DNA from: Macrostomum hystrix
Lineage: Eukaryota > Platyhelminthes > Macrostomidae
DNA: 64,000 bases
Direction: 5' to 3'
NCBI GenBank assembly: GCA_950097015.1
Contig: CATNEN010000039.1
Span: 558,001-622,000, forward strand
In this document: positions 8,992 to 18,971 of the stretch, in pieces
How positions within the stretch are numbered: position 1 is the first letter of the stretch
How the letters are laid out: every line of letters starts with the position of its first letter
Notes under the pieces: model-generated
Databases searched by the model: none
What the model was told of the DNA's origin: nothing
What the model saw: only the letters and a program-made list of their open reading frames with translations
Position numbers and translations under genes: made by a program

Positions 8992-9858
8992 ATGAACTAT
9001 ATTGACTTCCAAGGCTTTCCATGTGAGAGATCAAGTAGTGGTTTCATTGTGAAGGAGCTGGCGGTTGTTGAAGTCCGAGCAGGCAGTTACAATATCACTC
9101 ATCATGTTTATTCTTCACCATATGCATGGGAAATGATCTCGCCTGAGATGCAAGTGCACTACAGAAAACTCTCAAGGAATCTGCACCGGCTCAAATGGAA
9201 CGATGGAACCCGATCTTACAAGAAATTAAAAACTGACATTCCCAAAATTTCTTACGGCCCAACTTGGACTAGCGGAGCGAGGAAGTCCGCTTTTCTAACT
9301 GAACTTCTTGGCCAACAGGCGTACAACCTTGAGGACCTGGGAGGACCTTTAGTCGAACAATCTGATACCGGCTGCGCATTAAAAAATACATTAATGTACT
9401 ACAGCTGGTTGAAGCCCAAGTTTTCCATAAGCTTTAGAAGCGAGGTGTGTCAGCACCATTCAAAAGGCATCAGCACTTTCAACGAAATCAGCAACTACAC
9501 TACCGCAAGCAGAAAAAATATCGGAAATGAGTACACCTTTGACAACTCTGAGAGTGACCAACCTGGTCGGTGGCGTGGATCTGAGACTGGCTGGAGGCAG
9601 GGGCGCCCAACTTCCTCTACGGGAACTGGCTCTCAGCATGGCTCATGTCATCTACCGACCCGTTTGGCCCCAAGTGCTCATCAAGAGGATGCGGGATCCG
9701 GGAGTCACTCTGCTGCTCTATCCCACCGGTCAACTGAGCATCTGTGGCGCCCGGAGCTACTCGGACTCAGTCAGGGCTGCCCGTCGCTTCGTGGCTATGC
9801 TGCATCGCAGAGTGCCTGCTCAACTGCTGCCTCATCAGTCCATTTGTGTACGAATTAA
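8992..9858 (+). CDS. Conserved Polinton protein of unknown function (IDFQGF-type)
   Basis: I chose the ATG at 8992 because the family starts with this motif: MNYIDFQGF, then FIVKELAVVEV. Downstream are W-rich blocks and AYNLEDLGGPL, with spaced Cys/His (CALKNTLMYYSWL, CQHH). This arrangement recurs in many metazoan Polintons. The early Asp and the NLEDLG block faintly recall DEDD-type nuclease folds, but that is a guess. Convincing sequence ends near 9540; the last ~100 codons overlap the TBP-like frame and have shadow-like composition. The true 3' end may be shortened by splicing or by frameshift. Confidence 0.6.
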   Translation: MNYIDFQGFPCERSSSGFIVKELAVVEVRAGSYNITHHVYSSPYAWEMISPEMQVHYRKLSRNLHRLKWNDGTRSYKKLKTDIPKISYGPTWTSGARKSAFLTELLGQQAYNLEDLGGPLVEQSDTGCALKNTLMYYSWLKPKFSISFRSEVCQHHSKGISTFNEISNYTTASRKNIGNEYTFDNSESDQPGRWRGSETGWRQGRPTSSTGTGSQHGSCHLPTRLAPSAHQEDAGSGSHSAALSHRSTEHLWRPELLGLSQGCPSLRGYAASQSACSTAASSVHLCTN

Positions 9859-10093
9859 AACTATTAGTGCACATGGAAAGATTGACTTGCCCAACCCCCA
9901 ATGCTTGACAAGCCTCCGTGATGTGCTACCGAATGCTAGATATGAGCCAGAGTCCTTTTCTGCTTTGATTTGCAAACTGGACTTCTGTAAGTGCCTGCTT
10001 TTTCACAATGGCTCATTCGTTCTCAGTGGTGCGAAGACAATGAACATGCTGATTGCCGATTTTTCCAAGCTTCACCGTTTTCTGTGCCAGTAA
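9527..10093 (+). CDS. TATA-binding-protein-like protein encoded by the Polinton
   Basis: 188 residues forming two TBP-type repeats with almost no extra sequence. Repeat 1 (about 9-95) reads RVTNLVGGVDL, then PVWPQVLIKRMRDPGVTLLLYPTGQLSICGAR. Repeat 2 (about 106-186) reads KIDLPNPQCLTSL, then YEPESFSALICKLD, CLLFHNGSFVLSGAK. The four positions that insert Phe between base pairs in TBP are all aromatic: Trp47, Tyr65, Phe144 and Phe159. The conserved DNA-contacting Asn is kept in repeat 1 (Asn12) but is Lys111 in repeat 2. TBP nucleates pre-initiation complexes on TATA DNA. A cellular TBP would have a longer N-terminus and near-invariant core, so this is a divergent, element-borne version. It overlaps the previous frame by 332 nt. 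Confidence 0.85.
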   Translation: MSTPLTTLRVTNLVGGVDLRLAGGRGAQLPLRELALSMAHVIYRPVWPQVLIKRMRDPGVTLLLYPTGQLSICGARSYSDSVRAARRFVAMLHRRVPAQLLPHQSICVRIKTISAHGKIDLPNPQCLTSLRDVLPNARYEPESFSALICKLDFCKCLLFHNGSFVLSGAKTMNMLIADFSKLHRFLCQ

Positions 10094-10770
10094 TAAACTT
10101 ATGTTTCAACAGTTAAATAAGAAGACGACGACGGCTGAACAAAGTGTAACGTTTTTCATGCAATCTGCCACTTGTTTAAAATGTGTGCATTTTAACCAAT
10201 TTTATTTTGAAAATCTGACTTGGATTGGTCTTTCTTTATTTTCTAAACTGAAATAGCAATTGCTTGAGCATAGCAAATTTAAACAGATCACCACTAAAAG
10301 CATGGGAAAAGCACACCTACCACCACCACCCAGATTATGTACTCCTAAACAAATAAAACGAACACGAGCAAACAGAAATAAGAAAAGTGAATATTATTTA
10401 GATAATTAATGGATAATGGATAAAAACGAGTAGCAAATTAGCAAAAAAGAAAATAACAACTGTCGCTTCATTCATTCTGCAGTGCTAAAATAAGGTGCGT
10501 TGAAACAAAATAGAAAAGTCTGACTAATGTGATGCAACTGATTCCAACATGACTTTGGCAAGTTTGTATTGAAATAGAAAAAGGAAAACCTCTACCTGAA
10601 AATGTTACGCTCGTGATTTGCTTGGAGACTACAAAGATGTAACTAAATGAATAACTCTATTCATCAGCATCACCATCATTGTTCAGATGAGTTAAACCGC
10701 GGAAACAATTATGAGAATAAGTAAGAAGTCAAGAAATTACAAATTCAAAGTTACTCAGATGTGTAAAGCA
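10094..10770. other. Convergent intergenic region of the Polinton
   Basis: AT-rich non-coding stretch between the 3' ends of the TBP-like gene (plus) and polB (minus). AATAAA-type signals occur at about 10092 and 10353. No gene or repeat was seen. Confidence 0.6.
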
Positions 10771-13700
10771 TCACTCTAAGCAATCAGCTGCCCTTTTCGG
10801 TCTACCCCTGATCGTTAGCTGAAAGTGGCCGAACGGAAGACTTGTGTTCGAGCCAGTCCACGCTCGCTTGTCCTCCCAGATACTGAGAGCGAGCTTGCGT
10901 TGCTCCATGGTGAAAACGCGATGTTTCTCACTTCCAATTCGACGAACAGTGAGCGACAGCTTTGAAGCGTCCCTGAAAATCTTTACGTAGTCATCGTGGG
11001 AGACTTCATTCTTCAGCACGCTTCGTTGGATACCTTTTGCTTTTGCTTTGCTAGCCGTCGAGCTTTCGGCGAGGAAAGAATAGAGCTTGGGCCTCAGCAG
11101 CACCCACTCAATCTGCCGCACTCCACCAGCTTCATCTTTAATGCAGCCTAGCCTGGCCTTCAGTTGATTCGAGAAGAGTGGGTGATTAGATAAAAAATTG
11201 GATGTGTCCAAGAGGCTTTCGGCATGCAGGATTGGCAGCACTTCTCTCTGCAAGTTAAGATTGTCTAAGCTCAAAAACAGCGAGTCTGTATCGCCACCAC
11301 AAACACGAACTCTCGCTCCATCACGGAATTCTAGCATGGGTTTTATTCTGTCGTAGTAAAGTCGATACATGATGATCTTGGAGCGATCTAGAACACACTG
11401 CCCCATGAAAATTGGGCGATCAAGAGTTACTTCACGCTTTTGAAGCTCGAAGATGCTGAGTGACGGTGTAATGATGGTGAATGATGTGACATTTGGTTGC
11501 GAAGAAACAGTCTTCACCTTTTTCTTGTTATTGCACACTCTGATGTCTCGCCGCTTGCGTACGTTCTCCATTGTTTTGCCAAACAGGGAATTATTTTTCA
11601 GCTTGTAGAAATCCTTCTCGAAATCATTTTTCGCCATAGAGCGCTTCTCACTATTCATCTTAATGTAGTCCGCGAAGACAGGTTCTTGCCTGAATTCGAT
11701 CATCCTTTGGAGCTTGTGCAACTTCATCCCGTGCGATAGATAGAATCGGAGGGCTGAAGAGTGCAGTACATAGGAAAATTTGTTGTGGCATGTGAGCATT
11801 AACTTTTGTACTCCACGGTAGTGCGCAGCGGTAGGATCTACAGTGGTGTTCGCGTCGGGCTGCTGATGACGATGATAATTGTCGTGCTGAAGCAGTGTCC
11901 ATAATTCTCGCATGTACTGTGGAAATTCATCGAAATCCGGACACCTTTTCTCTGGGGCGAATGGAAGATCCTCCGTTGCCGAGTGGATTTCGGCAGGGTA
12001 GAGCAAATCCGCTTTGACAAGGTAGCCGATTGGAGCGTCATCGTCCAGGGCGAGAAAGCGGCGCTCAGACCATGAGCACAGCTCCTCTTGACTAAGCCAG
12101 CGAAAGCCACCAACAGGTAGGGGCATTGTGAGCGCATGACCGTAAAGGTTATTAGCATCAACAGCCAGTAAACTCCTACCTGCTGTTTCATCATCATCAC
12201 TGCTTTCGCTCTGGGCATGATGTACATTGACAAAAGACATTCCGCCCCGAATTCCTTTCTCAAACATTTTGTACATCTCGAGATCGGTTAGCAGTTCAAT
12301 CTTGACTTGAGAAGACTTTAGCGCTGAAGCAAATGACAGGCCTGGGGTTGACACAAAATGCACCGGATCTAGCTTGTCTTCCTGCAAACTCAGCCTTCGA
12401 AACCCTTCAAAGATATCTGCAAGTTGCCTGATGTCCAGCTCCAAGTAGCATTGCATGTAATCGCGCAATGTTGTGGATTCGAACTCAGTCCATGCCTTCT
12501 GCGCATGCCGATACTCCGCCTCGGTACAGTGGCTGTTGGTGAGTCGATTAAAAAAACTGTCTACTTTTGGTAGTTGGCGATCATCGAGCACATTCAAATT
12601 TGAGAGATAATCATAAGGGAAAACTCCCTTACTGAGCAGTACATCCCTTGAAAGATTTGGATACTTTGATCGCATCGCATTAGTGATGGGACAGTTGTCC
12701 TCCGGCAAGTTCTTGATAAGCTGAGAAAGACTGCTGTGTAGGAATTGCAGTGAATCGATGAACTGCATCGTGAAGAACAGGGGCTTCTTCTTACCATCTT
12801 TTTCGTACTCATCAATTAGGAATTCCACTCTCATTGAGAGATAAGATTCAGCAGTTTGTGGTATAACACTTACTTTCCAACCTGGCATGTCGCCTAGGGC
12901 GCTCGAAAAAATCAGGTGCAGGTCATAACCACGAAGATTATGCATGACGATGGGCAAGAAGCGCCGCCGCAGTTTAGCAAGCTTGTTGCATGAAGCACAG
13001 GCAGCTCCTCTAAAATCTCCGCTCAAATGGTCATGATCCCAATGTTTGTCAGATGATGAGGTAAGAGCTGCACTGCAATAGTGGCACTGAACGGATTCAG
13101 CAAAGTTGCGCCTATCTTCTTCCTTGCTCCTGTCTGCTTTTTGGTGGCTGAACTCCGTATTCCACCCATAGATTCCACGAGCAAGTTGTTCGAGTGAGGC
13201 CAAAAACTGCTTCACGACAGAATTCGGATTGGGACCGCTGCAGAGGAAAACATCCTCACTCGGCCTCCGAATGTCGCTGCTCATACCCTCTCTTGGAATA
13301 ACAATGTAGCCAGCAGCTACAGGCAGATGCTCAGTTAACTTGGTGATACCAACTGCTCTGTCAGGCTCCATTAGTTCACACGGGGTGTTCAGAGCTTCAA
13401 AATCTGCGTAGACAACAAATGGGGGACTGATAGTCTTTTCCCAAGCCATGAATTGCATTGTGTTGCTATTTGCATCAGGCATGCGCTCCATGATGCTGGG
13501 TTTCAGCTGAGGATTGCAGCTGTCTCGATGCTGCTCTAACTCCTCCTGGGATCGAAACGGAGAAATGCACTTCTCACACCATTTGCGATTCCTCAGACCT
13601 TTTTTGCTGTTCAGGAGCCGGTCCAGGTTCGAAACTGCACACCAGTGTCCAGTCCCACAATTCTCAGCATCATTATCATCATCATTAGCATCATCGGAGC

Positions 13701-15554
13701 ATGAGTTGCGAAGCAAGAGTAGAGGAATAACCTTGCGAGAGGCACAAAGCCCAGGAAGTGGCTGGCGAATGACATAGGCCTCATCATGCTCCCAGGTAAA
13801 AACTGTGAAACAGATTTCGGGATTCTTTTCTTCTATAACTTCTAAATCGGAAATTGCGATTGGTAAACTGATGCCGCTCAGATCGATTTCACCCAGCCAT
13901 CTGCTGTAAGTTGTTAGTCGATGACAGGACTTCATCACACCAGGATCACTGCTGTGCAGGTAAGCAAGACAGGCAAATAGAAAGCAATCATTTCCATTGC
14001 TCGGTGGGTTCATGATGGCCTTCTTAACTACTAGCCGATTGGGCACAGTAAAATTAGCACATCGTCCTCGATAGTAGCGAATGCGATCAGTGAGGGCAGT
14101 GCTCAGATCAAAATAGTTGATTTGCTCAACTATCCAACCACTCCCATTTGCATTGTAGGTGTCAATCTTGCGTTCCAGCTCAGAAAACTGCTGCAGCCAC
14201 CACAATTCAAAGTCTCTAAGATCAGTAAGAAGCTCGAGACTGCATGCGAACCACTTATCCTCCGCATTAACTACCATTGCTTCTTTGATTCTCACCATTC
14301 TAATGTTGAACTTAAGCTGCGCTCGAACAGAATTGTTCTCGGATGAATCGAATCTCATCTCAACAGCCTGTAGCACTGCGAACTTAGTAGATGTTAAAAA
14401 GTGAAATGGATCGAGACCTCTTGAGGTTGGAGTGAAGCGTCTGACCTGCAGTATGTCATCATGCGCACTGGCCTGAACAGCCGAGCTGAATTGAATGCCT
14501 GCGTGAATTGATCATTTTTTTTTAATATTCGCATTTCCATGGACAGTTAAAAATAAGTTATTTCCTCTAATTCTATCTCCTCATAGTGTCAATCAACGAA
14601 ATCGGTGAATCAAGAATCAGTGAATCAGTGAATCGGTAATTCGGATTAAGTGAATCGGTGAATCAGGAATCGGTGAATCAGGAATCGGTGAATCAGGAAT
14701 CGGCGAATCAGGAATCGGTGAATCAGGAATCGGTGAATCAGGAATCGGTGAATCAGGAATAGGTGAATCAGGAATCGGTGAATCAGGAATCGGTGAATCA
14801 GGAATCGGTGAATCAAGAATCGGTGAACCGGGAATCAGTGAACCGGGAATCAGTGAATTGGGAATCAGTGAACTGGGAATCAGTGAATCAGGAATCGGTG
14901 AATCAGGAATCGGTGAATCAGGAATAGGTGAATCAGGAATCGGTGAATCAGGAATCGGTGAATCAGGAATCGGTGAATCAAGAATCGGTGAACCGGGAAT
15001 CAGTGAACCGGGAATCAGTGAATTGGGAATCAGTGAACTGGGAATCAGTGAATCAGGAATCGGTGAATCAGGAATAGGTGAATCAGGAATCGGTGAATCA
15101 GGAATCGGTGAATCAGGAATCGGTGAATCAAGAATCGGTGAATCAAGAATCGGTGAATCAGGAATCGGTGAATCAGGAATCGGTGAATCAGGAATCGGTG
15201 AATCAGGAATCGGTGAATCAGGAATCGGTGAATCAGGAATCGGTGAATCAGGAATCGGTGAATCAGGAATCGGTGAATCAGGAATCGGTGAATCAAGAAT
15301 CGGTGAACCGGGAATCAGTGAACCGGGAATCAGTGAACTGGGAATCAGTGAATCAGCGGATGGGTTTGTTATGACTACTTAGCGTGTACTTTTAGAGGGA
15401 TAAGTCTACTTCGCTGGCTATGCTGAACTCATTTGAATAAAAATTGCATGAACTCACCGGTTGGCTCGAGCTCGAAAGTGAAATTGGTGGACTCATGCGA
15501 CAGATCACTTGCTGCTGCTGCTGATGTGGTGGCTGGTGAAGTGTCTCTCGACAT
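10771..15554 (-). CDS. polB: Protein-primed family B DNA polymerase of the Polinton, two exons
   Basis: Exon 1 is 15554-15458 and exon 2 is 14498-10771, giving about 1274 residues. The intron has GTGAGT and CGCAG borders and joins in phase as one Gly codon. Without exon 1 the frame has no upstream ATG, although coding similarity (RRFTPTSRGLDP) continues to 14498. Motifs in spliced numbering: a Cys204/His317 pair resembling an OTU-like module, a zinc finger (Cys340, 343, His356, Cys360), exonuclease I DFE at 398-400, an endonuclease VII-like Cys/DHDH/Cys insert at 504-536, exonuclease II Asp558, exonuclease III Asp721, palm motif A at Asp813 (DANNLYG), the KNNSLFG block near 1000, and motif C GDTDS near 1102. 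All catalytic acids are present. It replicates the linear element from protein-linked ends. Confidence 0.93.
14580..15356. repeat. 15-bp minisatellite inside the polB intron
   Basis: About 50 units of ggaatcggtgaatca with variants (aataggt, cagtgaaccg, cagtgaattg). A five-to-six-unit variant block (aaccg, aaccg, aattg, aactg) recurs at about 14825, 14995 and, shortened, 15305, showing higher-order duplication. The 15-bp unit leaves frames open on both strands (93- and 174-codon open frames), which are repeat artefacts. The whole array lies between the predicted donor at 15457 and acceptor at 14499. Confidence 0.95.
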
Positions 15555-16348
15555 TATCTCGGTTCCTTTTATTACACAGTTGGAAGCATTTTAGATCAGA
15601 TGGGGGAATTTGCTGAAACGCATATTTTTGTGATGATTTTATTTGGAAAAGCTAATATCAGTAACATAATTTGTGAATATACTAAACATTCATATTATCG
15701 AAAGTTGCTAATCGGGTCTGGTCGTTACATACTAAAATTTCGGGTCCAAAACTTTTATAGTGTGCATACATTTGTTCTCTCTAAATCGATAAATCAAAAT
15801 TAAATAACTCAAAGCCGCGAACTTTTCCAAAATGCAGCGCTTCCGTATTCTTTCAGCATTATTAACTGATACAAAATAGGTATCAGTTTTTACTTTTATT
15901 AAAAATATGCGATGTGAAAACATTGGAAACAGAAGTTAATTAGAGACGGAGATTATAAAAAATAACGCAGAGCCAACCAGAATCAATCCCAATCCTCATC
16001 CTTGCATTAAACACATGACACCCTAGCACAGGTTGATCAATCAGCACTACATAGATGCATAAACTTTTACTTTATAGACATTAGATCGCTAGATGTTAAA
16101 AATTATGAAATTTGAAATTCGCGTTTGAAAATAATTTATGGGTCTTGACTTAATTTACAAAAAATATTTCCAGATACACAATTATTAACTCCTACAATCA
16201 CCATGAGATGCCATCAATCGGCGCTCATAAAGCAATACGTTAATAAAAAATAAGATCCTCCAATCCTCCTAGGTAAAAAAGCGCCGTTGGTATCAGTAAA
16301 GTCACTCTATTTTCTTCCACTTATTTCAAACTTGGTACTATTATAAAA
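15555..16348. other. AT-rich Polinton spacer, no gene seen
   Basis: Lies between the polB start and the 3' end of the zinc-finger gene. Contains short open frames only, without motifs. Confidence 0.5.
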
Positions 16349-17302
16349 TTAAGAGTTGCTCAGGCGAATTCGGAAAGTCCCCCCCAAGCCAATCCAATAT
16401 TCACCGTTAACACTGCTAGGCAGAACCAGCTGGATGCAGATGGGTGCTGGCTGCTGCAGTGCTTCATTAGCGGTCGCGGCCGCAGGCTGAACCTCAGTCG
16501 GTGGTGGTGGTGTTGGTGGTGGTGGTGGAGGCACAGGACCCGACTCAAGGTCGCGGATCACGTCAGACAGACTGACTTCTGCTAGCATCCTGGCACGCTC
16601 CATATTTTTCCCGGAAACAGGGATTGCATGTTGCTGCTGCAGCTGCTGCTGTTCGATTACTTCGTGCTCATCAAGGTTCTCGAAAAATGCGGTGTCCAGC
16701 TCAGGCAGCTCGAAGTTAGGAGTGTCAGCGTCAAGCAGGGGAGCTCCGACATCGCCGTCAAGTAGAGCAGCAGCAGCAGCAGAAGCAGCAACAGCAGCAT
16801 CAGCATCAGCAGCTGCAGCGGCTGCTGAAAGAACGCCAGGGGTCGAAGAATCTGCTGTTGCAGTAGCGGTGCCGGGCAGCGAGGGAGTGCCGATGTCTAT
16901 AGCAGCAGCATCAGCAGCAGCAGCAGTAGGCTGGGCGTTGAGCCGAGCGACAGTGCTGGTGACTCGACCGCATAAATTAGCTATTACTTGACTCAATGAG
17001 CTCTCCGGCTCTGCCGCCTTTTTGCCTTCCTCTTGATGCGCCACTTCCAGAGCAGTAATGCGCGCCCGCTCGCGATCCTCAGCAGAGCTCCAGTTAACAG
17101 TAGCATGATTTTTATGCCGCTTTATTTGGCCTCTAACAGTAAAGAGCTCAACCGACTGACATTGGTGACATAGTAGCCATCGGGTGACATTGCAGCCTTG
17201 TTTCACAACATGATGCTTAAGTCCACCGAGCATACTAGTGTTGCAGGTGGCACACACTTCATGAACGTAGGATGGGCACCGGGGACGACTCATAGCTTTC
17301 AT
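16349..17302 (-). CDS. Zinc-finger, low-complexity protein carried by the Polinton
   Basis: 317 residues. The first 70 residues carry a Cys/His-rich module: Cys9, Cys17, Cys20, His30, His31, Cys37, then Cys45-x2-Cys48-x14-His63-x2-His66, which fits a C2H2-like finger. The rest is low complexity: Ala-rich (about 125-185), acidic (190-215), Gln-rich (217-225) and Pro-rich (253-270). Such an arrangement is common in transcriptional regulators. The gene is inside the terminal repeats, leftward, and is the outermost gene at the right end. I do not recognise the family. DNA binding or regulation is inference. Confidence 0.6.
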   Translation of the reverse strand: MKAMSRPRCPSYVHEVCATCNTSMLGGLKHHVVKQGCNVTRWLLCHQCQSVELFTVRGQIKRHKNHATVNWSSAEDRERARITALEVAHQEEGKKAAEPESSLSQVIANLCGRVTSTVARLNAQPTAAAADAAAIDIGTPSLPGTATATADSSTPGVLSAAAAAADADAAVAASAAAAALLDGDVGAPLLDADTPNFELPELDTAFFENLDEHEVIEQQQLQQQHAIPVSGKNMERARMLAEVSLSDVIRDLESGPVPPPPPPTPPPPTEVQPAAATANEALQQPAPICIQLVLPSSVNGEYWIGLGGTFRIRLSNS

Positions 17303-18189
17303 GGACTTAACATTTATTCAAAGTGACTCTTGTGAAAATTTCAAATTTTCAAGTCCAGTTTAATCTCTTTATATCTATTCCCATCCCCTTATCTTGCAGA
17401 ACACATAGCGGCTATGTTTACAGCTTTGTTTTTTTTCACATTTTGTTTGGAATGTGTACACTGTTATGCCATACAGAGGGTCAGAAAATTATTAATATTA
17501 CCAGGTAGCCAGTCACACATCGCACAAACTGCTTTGTTCATGCAGTGAATTGGCCCAGCAACCGATTGTTACTGAGTTTTGTGGGCGAAATTAGCTGATA
17601 AGAAACTGATAACTGTTCCCGCGGTGTTTTGGTACAAACAAAAACAACCTCGCGAATATTGATCCGCATGGAATGGGACTATTGCAAATCAAGTGCGCCG
17701 GCACTTTTACCACAAAACCACATATTTATCTTACTGTGGCATTCAAGATATTGTTCTCTATAGCTCTCTACGCTCGTATATGGTGTTTCGATAATCTATT
17801 AAATGTTTGATTTTAATTTGTCAGGCCTTTGCAGACAGAAACCCAAAAGCCGACACTGATTAACTTCTAGTTAACAATGAACTTATCAATTGTTTCCTGC
17901 ACAGCTCCTTAATGAAAGATTTCAGTGGTAAATTAATTAGATTTTTACTTTTCTCTATGCACGCATTCCTCATCAGAAAGCAGTTTTCCGAAAGCATAGG
18001 TCCATGTATTCCCATTGCCATAGTTTAAATACCCAGACATCGGAAGCAGATTCACTACCTTCTAAGTCCAACCCGCCTATATTATTGCTGCAGTGTTGTG
18101 TCTTGTAAAACTGGGACGGGCTAGAATTTGAACAAATTGTTTGCTTTTTTATAAAAAGCCATATTTTCTTTCTGACCTCCATGGGATTT
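17303..18189. other. Polinton right-end spacer
   Basis: AT-rich, no supported gene. It presumably contains the promoter of the leftward zinc-finger gene. Confidence 0.5.
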
Positions 18190-18745
18190 CCACGGCTTTC
18201 CCTGCGGCAGAGCACATCAATGCATTTACATAGGCTCCTATGTTCACTCACTAACCCCAAGGTTACTCCAGCCATAGAAACGCACGATATGAAATTTCAG
18301 GTCTCTATGCATTAAAATTATTGTGCGGAACGTGAATATACGTGAATATACAGCGAACAGTGAATATACTTGTGGCATGCTTTGTAAAGTGGGTCAGTAA
18401 TGTACACTTCCCTTGTTTCTATTTTTAGCAAATCCACCTGGGCCTCCCCGGAACTGCCACGGCTTTCCCTGCGGCAGAATCCACCAATGCATTTACATGG
18501 GCGCCTATGTTTACTCACTGGGCCCGTGGCTTTTCCGCGGAAAATCCTGCGGCAGAGTGCACATAACCCCTACTACTTGCTAAAGAGGGGAATTCGAGTT
18601 TTTCATACTAGCGATGATGGCCTAAAGCAACAGTCGTCTTGATATCAGTCAATTTGGAATCGACGTAACAGCCGCCAGTACACCTGACTTCCCCTCTCTA
18701 TTTGTCTGTTATTGACTCAAGCTAAGTAACCTTAACCCTCTTCAA
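18190..18745 (-). repeat. Right terminal inverted repeat of the Polinton
   Basis: Reverse complement of 1446-2002. The outer end is ...cttaaccctcttcaa at 18745. Inside, identity stops at 18190, where the left copy continues into a G-rich tract and this copy into an unrelated sequence. Confidence 0.93.
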
Positions 18746-18971
18746 CCCAGTGAAAAAACTGTCTTAGCTGTCCATAGCTCCTGTCCCTAGCAACTCACCA
18801 GCTCGCCAGCCCCGAAGCGTTAAAAAGTCGTACCGTAGAGATAAATAAAATGTTAGAATTTTTTCAACATGCAGTTTGTAAAACAAAGCTGGGAAAAGTT
18901 CTTGATGTGCTTCAGCTTTTAGCCTCTGAAAATCATCCAGCCTGTTCACGCAGGCTCGCCCTTTGCAGCTC

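Larger units (their letters stand above)
1446..18745. mobile_element. Polinton/Maverick self-synthesizing element, apparently intact
   Basis: A 17.3-kb unit bounded by ~557-bp terminal inverted repeats. It carries the full Polinton set: protein-primed family B DNA polymerase, retroviral-type integrase, adenain-like cysteine protease, FtsK/HerA-type packaging ATPase and two capsid-type proteins. Extra genes encode PC4-like, TBP-like and zinc-finger proteins. Genes run rightward from 2199 to 10093 and leftward from 15554 to 10771 and 17302 to 16349, so the two blocks converge near 10.1-10.8 kb. No internal stop or frameshift was seen in any core gene, so the copy looks young. The expected 6-bp target duplication is not visible: acgcgc lies left of 1446 and cccagt right of 18745. 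Confidence 0.96.

Noticed and set aside
9861-10093. TBP-like gene as a displaced host TBP exon
   Set aside because: It is a single uninterrupted two-repeat frame inside the Polinton, far more divergent than a host TBP core would be.
14858-15382. Open frames of 83-174 codons on both strands through the 15-bp array
   Set aside because: The period is a multiple of three, so any frame without a stop in one unit stays open. The region lies inside the predicted polB intron.
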